Assembly (NCBI RefSeq): GCF_018139145.2
Contig: NC_059471.1
Span: 101,806,914-101,870,913, forward strand
DNA from: Gymnogyps californianus
Lineage: Eukaryota > Chordata > Aves > Accipitriformes > Cathartidae
Length of the DNA: 64,000 nt
Direction: 5' to 3'
Part shown: positions 12,112-23,747 of the stretch, piece after piece
Numbering within the stretch: the stretch's first letter is position 1
How the letters are laid out: each line of letters begins with the position of its first letter
Notes under the pieces: generated by a model
What the model saw: only the letters and a program-made list of their open reading frames with translations
What the model was told of the DNA's origin: nothing
Database searches by the model: none
Made by a program: the position numbers and the translations under genes

Positions 12112-12379
12112 CTCTCTCTTTTCCTTTTCCTTTTCCTTTTCCTTTTCCTTTTTCTTTTTCTTTTTCTTTTTCTTTTTCTTTTTCTTTTCCTTTTTTTCTT
12201 CTTTGTCTTCTTTTTCTTTTTCTCTTTTCCTTTTTCTTTTCCTTTTTTCTCTTTTATTTCTTTTTCTTCTTTCTTTTTTTTTCTTTTTCTTTTTCTTTTT
12301 CTTTTTCTTTTTCTTTTTCTTTTTCTTTTTCTTTTTCTTTTTCTTTTTCTCTTTTTCTCTTTTTCTTTTTCTTTTCCCC
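12112..12379. repeat. Polypyrimidine simple repeat, mainly (TTTTTC)n with (TTTTCC)n
   Basis: About 268 bp almost entirely of T and C on the + strand. It begins with TTTTCC hexamers, passes into TTTTTC hexamers, has an irregular middle (about 12185-12280), then returns to regular TTTTTC. Frames crossing it read as poly Phe/Leu/Ser, an artefact of composition. Confidence 0.97.
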
Positions 12380-15300
12380 AGGATTAAGAACCCAACCTTA
12401 CTCTTTCTATTAACAGCTTTGACACAGTTTTTGTTGAAATTGTATTATATTTATTGTTCCTTTTCAGAAGTGCTTACTGACAAAACCCATTTGTTCTACA
12501 GCACTTGTAAATGGGCTCTACGGTAAATCAGTAACCAGGCTTATTACTGATTGCTCCTGAAATAAATGGCTCTTTTACCTTTACTATGTAGTACTCTTTT
12601 CTACTAATTTAGGAGCTGACTTACCAGAGCATAGTTTAAAAATCAGTAAGAGGTACACGGTAACCTGCTGCGTTACTAGAATGAAAAGCGTATCGCTGTG
12701 AGATCTGGGGTGGCATCCAAAGGTGGCAGTGACCTTGGGAGTCCAACCCTGCCAGGCACAATGCAAATATAGGAAGACGCATTCCAGAGCAACTCACCAT
12801 CTAACTGAGAACAGCGGCAGGGAAGGAGCACAGTGAACCATGGGAGAAGGGGGAGATATGTATGAAAGAGAAGAGATTGTGCTGATAGACGTTTAACAAA
12901 GCAACTGATCTGAATCAGTTACATGATTCTTTGTACATTACCTACCACTTTAAAGACTCCTTAACAAGCCTTAGCTTCTGCACCTCAAGACTTTTTTTTA
13001 GCCTCCTACCAATACCAACGTAAAGAAACCTTAGCTTCACTGTATTTATTTTATTTAACAGCATTTTATTTGTATGCTTCTTCTCCGCCCTGGGACAACT
13101 CCTACTCTTCCAAATACTAGCAGTTCTTCTGAAAAACACTCCAGCTAGTCCTACCTCTCCTGTGGGTGGAGGTCTTTCTACAAAAGACCCATCTACACAA
13201 TATGGGACCGAGAGGCTATCAGTCTGCTTTCTTGTTCTCACTACTGTGGTTTTGAGACAAAGAGGATCAGTCTGCACAAGTTAAAGAACTAAAAAAAAAA
13301 AAAAGAAAAAGGATGGCATATTGTACTGGCAAGTGTAGTGCACCAAACTGGTATCAGAAATAACCCTTCAGGTTGGGCTGTTAAAGACGTTTTGCTGTGA
13401 GAGCCAGAGTCATGAGATATTTTCAGTCAATACAGCTGGAAATAGCTAATGTCGATGGTTGATATGGTACAGACTGTAGCAATTCCTTGAATGCTGTTGG
13501 CTACAAAGACCAAAAAACACATAGAAAAGTGATCTATACAAGTTGTTCTAAGCCAACAAAAAAATCAAGCCTGTGGTAATGGCATTTTAAGATGTATGTT
13601 TGCTTTGGTAAGGCTTGGGGAAGGCTATGAAACTGGAGTAAGCGCGCTCAGGACACCTGGTTACTGTGGTTGCTGCAGCGATCGGTGGACAGAGGCCGAG
13701 CTAAGCGAGCAGCTGTGAAGACCGCAAGCATCCAGAAGGAAAGGCAGGGTGGAGGCATGATGCTGCAGAGGTACGGCAGGAGCTTGGCAAGAAGCACTGG
13801 ATGGCATCTAGATGCTCGGAGGGCAAGGGCGATGATACTCTGAAAAGGGAATCCCTTGGGGTGTCTGGATTAAGTCAATGGAAGGAAAGGGAACATGATG
13901 GCAAGAAGTATGGACCAGGCGTGAAACCACTTCCAGCAGCTCTAAGAGGAAAAACACTCTTCAGAGATTTGCAGGACTGGATCTGCTTAGCTGAACAAAA
14001 AGAATAGTGAGGAGGGACTCCAACATAAAACATCAAGCACTGGGAGACTTTTTATTACAGTGGAGAAAAATATAACAAGAACAAATGGCTATCAGTGAGA
14101 ACCAAGCAAATTTAAGCTAGAAATAAAGCATAACTTTAACGACATTTAACATCAGAACAAACTGTTAAATAATGCTGGGGATTTTCTTTATCTCTCTTTT
14201 CTTTTGGGGGCATGTGCTTTGCTCAAACTGAGTTTAAAGTAAAAGTAGTGAGACTTTGTGTACTTTATACATTCATTTTAAGATGACTGGCTGGCTTTAA
14301 AGAGGGCCAGACCTCTCTCTGTCTATGGGAGGCTGTTATTATTGAGGGTAACAAGTCTTGTCTGTGAGAAATTAACCCAGAGGGGCTACTTGGCAGATAA
14401 TAAACACTTGAAAGAGGTAAATTGAAGACTTTACTGAGTAGGATTTTTAGTGAAACCTGCTAGAAAACAAGGCCTTCAGCATGGCTGTAGAAAACATAGG
14501 AGGTAAAGCTCTTTGGGCAGCCTGTGAAGGAGCCGCCACTGTGTGGAAAGGTCCTCCTGGCTCTGGGAAGGAATCAGGGATGGGCATTTCCCTTCCAACA
14601 AAAGAACTGGATTGAAAAGTGACTGGCACACGTAAGGTATGCCCTTCCACATGGGAGTGTGAGAACCCCTTCCTCAAACCTTGTTAATAAAGAAGATCCC
14701 CACAAGTCAGTGTTGTTGAACCAGTCAGGCTTTTATGAAGTTTGTATGACCTAACAAGAGAAATTAAGTAAATATCTAAAATGCTGTATCATACACTGGT
14801 CTGCCATGCTTGACTGTGGGGAAAGCATGAGTACGGATCAAGTTCTTGTGACCATCTTTTAGATTCAACTGGATGGTTGGGTTGCTTTGAGCTTTTAAGT
14901 CTGTGAATGTGTTGGACATTTGTTATTGTCAATCTAGGTGGTTATTTTGTTAAGGTTTAAGAAATCGAGATCTTCTGTTACAGACATAAGCAAATAACTG
15001 ATAGTACAAATATTTCAATGTCAATCTAAGGAAGCAACTGAGGACACATGCTTTTGTACTCGCAGGATATGGGAGTAATTAAAGAAAATTTATTTTAATG
15101 AAAAGAAAACTGTGTTATTGATAGCCAAAATTAATATTCTATGTTAATATATGCATATTTTAGATATGCATATCCTTTGTTAAAGTCTACAGTCAAGGAA
15201 GGATTGCAGAGCTGTCTTGTGAATAGGTTTCTATGCAGGAAAAAAACTCAAAGTCTTCTGAAGTGTTGTCACTGATACCAACGCCATGCATTTAAACTGC

Positions 15301-15594
15301 TAAATATATCTGCCTATGTGTGGCCATTAAGTAGGTGCAATGAACTTCTGTTCTGAGGAATATTAAATAAGCCAATGGTCTAAATGAGTGTTTAGGAAGT
15401 AAAGTTGCCCATAGGGCTGCATGTTTGGTCCCTCTCCAAACATTTTCCATTTAGTTATAACCAAGTTCTGTATAGTTGGGGTTTTTTTTTTTTTCGTTCT
15501 GGTTAGCTACTTTTCACTTGAGAAGTGAGGATTTTTGTTGCAGATGCATGTCATAAAAGTAGCCCTTTTGAGATCCTTCGTGTTTTTCTTTCTA

Positions 15595-15609
15595 CCACTA
15601 GATGGTAGT
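15595..15609 (+). promoter_or_regulatory. CTCF-like motif
   Basis: CCACTAGATGGTAGT matches the CTCF core (CCASYAGRKGGCAG type) except for a T in place of C in GGCAG. It sits between the two divergent genes, about 3 kb upstream of the RCAN1.1 CpG island, where an insulator would make sense. The same bases form an inverted repeat (CTACCA...TGGTAG), so the match may be partly accidental. Confidence 0.35.
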
Positions 15610-15943
15610 GTGTGTTGTTTAAAACATTCGAATGGCACTGTTCTAGCGTGCATTTAGCGATTTACCGCAGGAATCTTTTTTTTCCTGCGTGTAAAGTAAT
15701 CATTATCGTTAATCATTGTCACTTACATTGAAAGATATACTCTGTCCCCAAAGCTGAACATTGGGCTGAAGATCTATTTTTTTCATGGCTTACCAGCTCT
15801 TCCAGTTAAAAGTGTACGTTGCATTCCCTTCATATGTAAGAAAAAGAAAGGATCAATCTGTCATTAAACCCTAAGCTTAGGGAGATTCAGGTTTAATTTT
15901 TCTTCTGAAGTCTACGACTGAATTATTGCTGAGGGGGTGGAAT

Positions 15944-15972
15944 TCAGAGAAAGCAATGCTTGCTTTCTCTGA
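15944..15972. repeat. Perfect inverted repeat (13-bp stem, 3-nt loop)
   Basis: TCAGAGAAAGCAA at 15944-15956 is followed by TGC and its exact reverse complement at 15960-15972. The flanks do not extend the pairing beyond a possible wobble, so the stem is too short for a typical microRNA precursor. Confidence 0.9.
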
Positions 15973-18900
15973 GTTGTCTGTTTGAACTTTTAAGCTCTTA
16001 GGGCAGATAGGTCCTTTGGCTGTGGAGTGCTGCAGTGCTTGGTAGGATGTGATAATGACCTCAGTTGAGCTTTAGGTGCTATTATGATACAAATATAATT
16101 AATAACTTATTTTCACCCACAAATCTGACACCTGAGTTACAATAACCAGCTGGGGGGTGGCTTATGCCGTTAGACCAGTAGTGGCTAGATGAATATTTTT
16201 CAGTGGCTTTCGTAATGGTAACATGGCAGGCTGCAATTACAGGAATTTGTTGTCGGCAGGTTTTGCTTCTTGACTTTAAGTTTTTAAACACATCTAACAG
16301 CAGATTTCCATTCAGATTCCTCAGCTGGGATTTCTATAGGGGGATAGAGCTCTTGATGCACAGAATACAGATAGCTTCTTCTCAAAGAGGCAAGTGTCAC
16401 CGCTCCTGTCACGAAGCAACTCTGAGATCAAAGAATAAGGTTAAAAATGCATTAGCTTGTCTGGAGGTTTTAAGGTTAATTTTGCATTAAAAAGTTTCAG
16501 CTTGTTCATATATGTGACTTTTCTTTTAAGATACCACTTGTCTGAATTTTTGTGAAAACTGGTGTGAGAACATACAGACTTACATCGCTTAGCACAACCA
16601 ATCACGAAAATATCCTGTATCTAAGATGAAAGCTTCTCTCTCCGAAAAAGGCTTAAATGGTTCAAAACAGATTAGAGAGTCTGAAGAAACTTCTAAGAGA
16701 AGAGGAGGGAGAAGGCAAACGATTATCTCTTCACGTGGTATTTTTCTCCTTGTTGTTGTATCCTGCAAGATCTCATTAAAATTGACTGAGACCAGTAATT
16801 CATCAGTTTAAAGTCTTTGATTTCTTGGAAAAAAAGGTCAGCAGTGCTAACTTAAGATACGGTAACAGTGGTATCTCAGGGAGTGGGGCTGTTGCCTCTG
16901 CTGTAATCTTTGCACAGTGCAGATCAGTAGGTGGTACAGCATTTGCAACTGTCAAAATTAGTTTTTCACCTAGTTTAGTTTTTCATGTTGCTGCATTTTG
17001 GAAGAAAAGATCTGTAACAGTATTTTACTTTGAACACCATTGAAAATATTTGCCGTACCAGAAGTAGTGACCCGTCGTAGCCTGCATCAGTATGTTTATA
17101 GTCTGGTTACAAAAACCAGTCCCGTATTTGGCACAGTAATGTTTTCCAAGTGCGCACTAACACGTGTTATCTACAAAAAATACAGTTAAAAAACTGTGAT
17201 CTAGAATACCAGACATTATGAAATGAAACAATTTTTTTTCAGTCTCTGGATAGATGACACCTGATGACAAGATCACTATGCATGATGAAATGTTGCTTTC
17301 TAAGTAAGCCCTGGGACTCCGAGCTATAATATAAATGCCAACTCTCTCCTCATTCATGTCTTTGAGAAGTTTCTTGTAACTGGAAATGAGAATAGCATTA
17401 GCCCCTCAAAGGCTTTCTCATGATAAGAAGGAAGTCCCATATTTTGCCACCAGTTCTCGTTCTTTACAGGAACTCAAGTACACTTTGCTAGTAGCCATGT
17501 TTTTGGTATTAAACAGCTCTCAGGTGAGAAAACAGGTTTCTGACTGATGGTTCTTTCCACTTTTCAGACCTCATTCTTTCTTATGCAGCCCTACAGGGGC
17601 AGAATATTAGGGTAGTCCTTTGCCAACTACTGCCCAGCATCCTCTCACTCCTTATTGCCTTTTACTATTCTGAGTTATCCTTGTACTAGTATAGGACGTT
17701 TGAGGTAGATGTGTGAATGTCACAATAACTGTATAAAAAACCTGTGACCTCTGAAGCTCACTTTTGGGCCTTCCCCTGGAAGGCGATGCTACCTATACAT
17801 ATGTAAGAAACGCGTTTGTCTAGGTCAGTTAGGTCGGACTAACCAACTAAGCACATTAGGTAAACTTCCTTCTTCTACATAGGAATGTCTGACACAAGCA
17901 GCTCCTTGAGTGTCGCCAGAGAAGGTGCAGTTGTCCTTTATGGCCTTATTGACACGGGTAAAAAAAAAAACAGGGTTGTAAGAAAATGTCTACTTCATGT
18001 CCAGCAAGGGGGAAAGGACATCATAGACATGGCTTTATGTGCCATTTTTCACAAATTTTAAAGTAAAAAAAACTTTTGGTCTTGGCCCAGCAATAGGATA
18101 CTTTTGAAAAAAGTACAAAAAAAGGGTGAAGATTAGCTGCATCAATTGCCAGCAAGAAGAGATGCAACTGTCCGAACAATGTTACGGCCTTTTTTTTTTT
18201 TCTCTTCTAAACTTCCTTTCTGTTGTCTGTTCAGTGAACTGTTTGCCGAGCACCAAGAGTTGGTCGGCTTGTCCTTCAGGCAGGTAAGAGAATTAAGACG
18301 TACACGACGGCGGCTTTCGGCGGATTTCTAAGGCTCTGAGCACGGGGTTTTTTATTCATCCGCTTGTTGCAAAATATTCCTCGTCCTTTAAATCAAGACG
18401 CGTTGTTCCGTGCTCCGCTCCCGCTGCAAAACGCAGCGGCGCGGCTGCGGCAGGCCTTGGCCAGCCACCTTGGCCCTGGCTTTGCTGCCATCACGCCGGG
18501 CCGGGCGCCCGCGCTCACCAGGCGCGTGCCCAACCGCAGCTGCGGGGTCACCTCGCCCCCCCACCCCGCCCTGATCCCCCGGTCGCCGCTCGTGCCTCCC
18601 GTGCGCGTGCCGCTGCCCCACGGGCTGCCGCCCCGCGAACCCGCGGGCTCCCTCACACCCCGCTAAGCCGCCCGGCGCCCTCACGCAAGATGGCGGAAGC
18701 GGCGCCTAGCTCGGGCAGGCCACCTGTCGCTGCTGCGGCGGCGGCGGCTTCCTATTGGCTTACACGGCGCCGTGCGCCCTGCGCGCGGGGGGCGGGGGGG
18801 GGGGAAGAGGGGGCAGGAAGCCGCCGGGTGAGCCGGCGCGGGGGTTAAGGAAACAAAAAGGGGGGGGGGGGGGCGCAACTTTTGTGTGCGCGCGCCAAGG

Positions 18901-19027
18901 CGGCGGCGGCGGGGGGAGGGGGCGGGCGGGGAGGAGTGGGGCAAAGCCGCTGCCGGCGCGAGGCGCTCGACGTCTGCCTCAGCGGCCGCCGGGCCCCGCC
19001 CCGCGGGGGCTCCGCTCGCCCCCGGCC

Positions 19028-19300
19028 ATGGAGAGCGGCGACAGCGGCGGCGGGAGGGGCCCGGCGGGGCAGGAGGAGCCGCCGCTCCAGGAGCCGCTGC
19101 CGCCCGGGGAAGCAGAGGAGGAGGAGGAGGAAGAAGAAGAAGAAGCAGCAGCAGCAGCAGCAGCGCTGCTGCCGCCCGAGGCCGAGACGGACTGGAGCTT
19201 CGTTGACGGCGAGATGGAGGCGGTGGCGCTGCGGGACCTGCCCACCGCCACCATCGCCTGCAACCTAGACCCGCGCGTCTTCCAGGACGGCCCGTGCCGG
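19028..19300 (+). CDS. RCAN1: RCAN1 exon 1 (first coding exon of isoform RCAN1.1)
   Basis: Regulator of calcineurin 1 binds and inhibits the Ca2+/calmodulin-dependent phosphatase calcineurin. This exon encodes the N-terminus of the long isoform in 91 codons, ending CGG|GTGAGC in phase 0. Shared exon 5 (54944) also starts in phase 0, giving a 256-residue protein (human 252). The end of the exon, with DWSFVDGEME, DLPTATIACNLDPRVF and a final CR, matches human RCAN1.1. The ATG has a strong context (G at -3, G at +4). A second in-frame ATG at 19214 (Met63) also has a strong context and gives a 194-residue protein, comparable to the human short RCAN1.1 form. The first half is variable and carries a run of 10 Glu and 7 Ala encoded by triplet repeats. 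The exon lies within a CpG island and opens away from CLIC6. Confidence 0.93.
19115..19169 (+). repeat. RCAN1: Triplet-repeat tract in RCAN1 exon 1 (GAG/GAA then GCA)
   Basis: Consecutive GAG and GAA codons pass directly into a run of GCA codons, encoding poly-Glu then poly-Ala. The GCA run is a short (CAG)n/(GCA)n repeat. It lies in the poorly conserved part of the exon, before the conserved DWSF segment. Confidence 0.9.
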
Positions 19301-22300
19301 GTGAGCGCGGCGGGCAGGCCCGCCCCACGCCGGGGGACCGCGGGCAGGGCCGCGGGCCGGCTCCCTCTGCCGGCGAGGAGCCGCCGCCGCTCGGCTCGGC
19401 CGGCTCCCGCCCGCCGGGGCCGCCGCCGCCTCAGGCTGCTCGCGTGGATGAGCGGCGGGCGCTGCGGGCCGGCGGCGTGGGGCTGAGAGGCGGGGGGCGG
19501 CCCGCCTCCGCCCGGGTCTCGGCGGGCGCCTTGGTCTCCGTGGCCGCCCCCTCCCTCAGGAGGTGGGGGGGCCGAGGCTGTGGCTCTGCGTACCCGCCCG
19601 CTCTCCTGACACGAAGGGGGCGTCGGGAGGCGCGGTGGCCTTGCCCCGGCTGGCCGGCCCCTCCGGGGGCGCGGTGTGTAAAGTCTTCCCTCAGGTCCCT
19701 GTCCTCGGGTCTGATCCAGAGGCCCGGTCCGGCGGTTCCACTGACCTGAACCCGTAGGTCAGGGCGAAGAGGTGCACAGACCAGAAGGGAAAAAAAACCT
19801 GCCCTCCACCGCTCTGTGCAGAGCGTTGCGGTTATAGTTTAGCGAGGAACAGCGGTTTGTTGATGCACCCGAAAGCGTTTGGTGAGACATGAGGTGGAAG
19901 GCAGCGTTTGGAGACCTGGGAAGGTGGGAGGCAGGCAGGGGTCCGAGTGGACGCAGAAACCGCTTGGCTACAGGCAAAGGGAGTTGTTGGGTAGCACACG
20001 CAGGTCTCTAGCGCTTGTCTGAGTTGAGGACCACTTTGTTTGAAAAAATAGTCAAAATTACCGGCCATTGTTCCAGAGCAGAGAAAGGTAACAGCAGCTA
20101 TCAGAGGAATAGTATAAACTGTCTGAAGTGAACTGCAGCTGTGGGTGTAATAAGTGGATATAAATATTTCAGAATTGCTTCTCATGTTATCTGTGGCCTT
20201 GATGAAGAAGGAATTCAAAACAATCTTAATTTTTCATCCTTCTTTTACTTGTCTCAGCCCTGGCCAGAATTAAAGAATGAGTGAAGCTAACCTTTCTCTT
20301 GATTTTTGTAGTTGGTTTTGCTATCAAGCTCTTATTTTCTAGTGACTTTGATACCGAGGGAGATGTTTAGTTTTTAAACAGATTGAAATTAAGTAAAATG
20401 GACTTCAAAAATTAGGCAATAATTGTACTGGTTTAAAATCCTATTAAAATAATTGGCTGTCTCTTTGTAGAAAAACAACTTAGAGTTGTAGTAGTAGTCC
20501 AACAGCTCAACCCTGCTAACAGTTATACTGCATTAAAAATGAGCTGGAAATAGGAGATGCAGCTACATTGTATTCCAGTTACTTTCTAAGGCCATATAAG
20601 TTTTAATGGAAATATACTTTTGTATCACTTCGGGCACCTGCAGGTGTGATGGGAATGGCATCTTTATTGGGATTTATCCTATTTACTCTAATTCAAGTTC
20701 ACTCCCAGTATGCTTAGGAAACCGCCTATAATCAGTTGTATGTAGTATCATCAGTTGCATGTAGTAATAGTATTTTCTCAGATGGATTCTTGTCACCTTG
20801 AAGTGCATGTTTTGAAACAGCAGTTAGATGGATGACAACATAGATGCATAATCCCATGCAAGGCCAGGAGGTATCTGAACACTTAAACCATTTTTCTGCC
20901 TTTCTGTTTTGATTCCAAAGAGTCTCTGTCTCCAGACACTTAATTTAGATCGGGATGAAGTCTTACGTATCTTTAACACTACAATAAAAAATTGTTTTAA
21001 CTACTTCTTTTTTTTTTTTTTTCTTGCCAAGAGCTGCAGCGGGAAGGAATGCAGATTACTTAAAATAATAACAAATTAATTCCAGGTTAATCATCTCAGC
21101 ATAAACTGTGCTATCTTAACCATGGATGGCAGCACGTACAGTTACTGCAGCATAGCTGTTGCTTTTAAAATTTAAATTCCTAAGGCAAAGAATGGAAGAA
21201 TTATCTTGAACTTAAATAAATATGTGTATCCAAGAGGGAAGAAAAGTCTTTCTCAAAGTTTTATAAATAACACAAAATAAAAACAAAATGTTGAGGTGCT
21301 TAGGACCTGGTGTTTTATAAATGTGTTAGGTGTACACAGACTTCTAATAGATTGAAAATTCAGCTTAGGCTTCTGCTAACTGAATCTCAGCCATTGAAAT
21401 ATGTAATTTAGCTTCAGTTAATACAGTTATAGAGATGGCAAGAACTAACTCTTTAGATCTGGAAATGTACAACTGCTGTGTAGGAAAACAGCAGATTCAT
21501 GGACTGGATACATTTTTAATGTATCCTGTTGGCCAAATGTCAGGCAGTTGCAAAGAGAGAAAAGGTGGGATGAGTCATTAAGGCTGGATCTCAGACTGTT
21601 TGGATGTGTGAAAGGTGGCTTCAGCATACTGCTGTTGGACAGTATGAAAAGAACAAGGTTATATTAAAAGTGGGGAAAAGATTACAGCCTCCCATGCATG
21701 CATCCAGTTTTACCTTAGCATTTACTGATTCTGGTATCCAAGAAAATGAAGGTGTTTTGGTCTAGAGTGACAATTTAGCATCTGAAAATGATTCCAAGAT
21801 AATAATTTTAAAAGGCTACACTTCGTTAGGGAGTTAATTTTAAGAAAATTCACTTAGTTTACTATCAAGTGTATACAGAAAAGTCAAACTTGCTTTTATC
21901 AGTGTAGCACAGGGTTGTGTGGAACTTTGTTTCTGTGATGATAAAGGAATGAGTAAAGGTATCGTAAAATCTAACATCACCAGACAAGTGTTTTATAAAT
22001 ATTCTATGAATTTTAGTGTGTACAATGTGTCGTCTTCTGTTTTGTGAACTTCCTACTTTTTCCAGTGTATGTAACACTCCTAAAATACCTTATCTGCATA
22101 GTTAGTGTTTTTTTCTCTTCAGTAGGCCCCTTAATAATCCTGGATTGCCCTATTTGAGGAGGGTTGATCCAATCAAAGGTGAGATAGGACAGCTAGGCAA
22201 TGGGTGACAACTATTTCTGTTTTGCCCTCCCCCTTCCCAAATAGTGATTTGCACATGAAATGCTGGTTGTATGTTCTTGCTCTTCCTGTTCTTTTTTTTT

Positions 22301-22832
22301 TTCTATTGAGATGTTGATGTCACAGTTGAGAAATCTGAAGTTTTATTGGGTTTGCGATCAATCTCTTAAAAATGGACCATCCTATCAAGTAAGGTAATAG
22401 TTCTAGTAAATGACAGGTTTTTCCTCTGTTTTATTCTCATAAGAAAGAATCTGACTTGCTTAAATACCTCATGGCTAGTTTTTCAATGTTGGTTCCAAAA
22501 TCTTCCAGAGGACACTTAAATACTTACTTTCAAGTTTTTCTAAAGCACAGTTGGAGGAATACCTATGGATTCTGCATCCTCTTTTCACTGAAGTACAAGA
22601 AATTACCTTAAATTAAAACCCTTTATCTGATCTTCACGTTGGCTAACTACCTTGGAAAAATGCTGTTCTGATTTCCTGAAATGTCTTCTACCTCTAACCC
22701 CCAGCTTTTTGGTAGTTTTAATGTTGACTCTATGCTTGAGGAATTGTAATTCTTTCTTAAAGAAAAGCAGTATTTCTTCATACAACATGCAGATGACTTT
22801 GATCTTATTGTAACTGTATTCCTGTGTACTCA

Positions 22833-22865
22833 TTTAAAAAAAAAAAACAAAAAAACAAAAAAAGG
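22833..22865. repeat. A-rich low-complexity tract
   Basis: Runs of A interrupted by single C residues, within RCAN1 intron 1. No retrotransposon body is evident upstream. Confidence 0.85.
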
Positions 22866-23702
22866 TGTCAGTAGCTAATTACCAGAGCCAGCAATTATGC
22901 TTTTGCGTATTTCCATCCTCCTCACTTGGTATTCAATTTTTAAGAGCCTTTTTATGTCAGCAGAGGACACTCGGGTTTTTTTATAGAACTTGTACTGTCA
23001 GATGGCAAGTCCAGCAGGTAATACGCTTGCTTGTATCTTGTAATCCTGAAGGGATGTGGCATACTTCACTGATGTCTTTAAAGTTCTGAGTACAGCCACA
23101 GGGGGGCTAAATAACTTCATTTATGCCCTGGTAGTCTCTTGCTAAGTAGGTTACCTAGGTCTGTTCTAACTGTCAGGTTTCCATTTCAGCTTAATTGTAG
23201 ACAAGTATCACTCATTTAATTTGTGAAGAGTAAAAGAGGAACATAAAGAGTACCTAGAAAGAATTCAACTTTGGGCTACTGTGAAAAGAATTGTTTTTTA
23301 GGGCTAAGAGATGAAAGATTTTTGATGCCGCTAATTTTCCTTAGAATGGGTTGAGTTCCTTATATTACTTTAAAATATCTATAATTGCCTTAATCTGCTA
23401 AGTTTTGCAAGTTACTGCAAACTAATGAATGTAGCAGAAGGTTTCCCGTAATTAACAAAAACTTATATTCATTGAAAACTCTTGAAAACAGGCTGTTACA
23501 TCATGATAATAGTTTTTCCCTGGAGCTTGCTAGGGAAAACTTCACTGAAAGCTGGATTTTTAAAGAAACTTAGCTTGATTGCTTTTAAGTGCGCTAGAAG
23601 TAGGAGTGAGCCAGTCTCCTACAGTAGTCTGTGTCCTCACATAACCTCCAGTGGCAGGCAAAAGTAGAACTGGCTGTGAAACAGTGTCTGCGATTATTTA
23701 CT

Positions 23703-23747
23703 TAAAAAAAAAAAAAAACCAAACCAAAAAACCCCAACCAAACCAGA
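23703..23747. repeat. A/C-only low-complexity tract
   Basis: A run of 15 A residues passes into irregular AAACC/CCCCAACC-type sequence, with almost no G or T on the + strand. It is one of several similar tracts in this window. Confidence 0.85.

Larger units (their letters stand above)
5100..18380. other. Intergenic interval between the divergent CLIC6 and RCAN1 promoters
   Basis: About 13 kb of mostly AT-rich unique DNA. The open frames here are short, lack splice-supported extensions and match no family I recognise; the longest outside the pyrimidine tract is 127 codons, on the minus strand at 6919-7302. Structure I can point to is listed separately: the pyrimidine tract at 12.1-12.4 kb, a possible CR1 3' end near 11.8 kb, a CTCF-like motif at 15.6 kb and a perfect hairpin at 15.95 kb. 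Enhancers or noncoding transcripts could be present but cannot be shown from sequence alone. Confidence 0.6.
18386..19690 (+). promoter_or_regulatory. RCAN1: CpG-island promoter of RCAN1.1
   Basis: The DNA changes sharply from AT-rich to GC-rich near 18.39 kb and back near 19.7 kb. The island spans the RCAN1.1 first exon, its leader and the start of intron 1. AAGATGGCGG at 18687-18696 is a YY1-type element that usually sits just downstream of the start site in TATA-less promoters, and it overlaps an ETS core CGGAAG (18694-18699). An inverted CCAAT box (ATTGG) is at 18754-18758. No TATA box is evident. G-rich runs on the + strand lie at 18787-18814, 18860-18873 and about 18910-18935. Inferred transcription start: about 18.67-18.70 kb, giving a leader of roughly 340 nt. 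Confidence 0.7.

Noticed and set aside
12037..12413. Poly Phe/Leu/Ser open frames over 100 codons
   Set aside because: Translations of the pyrimidine simple repeat.
18388..19328. Minus-strand frames over the RCAN1.1 CpG island, with poly-Leu/poly-Pro runs
   Set aside because: Shadows of RCAN1 exon 1 and its leader. The + strand matches RCAN1.1 with a correct donor.
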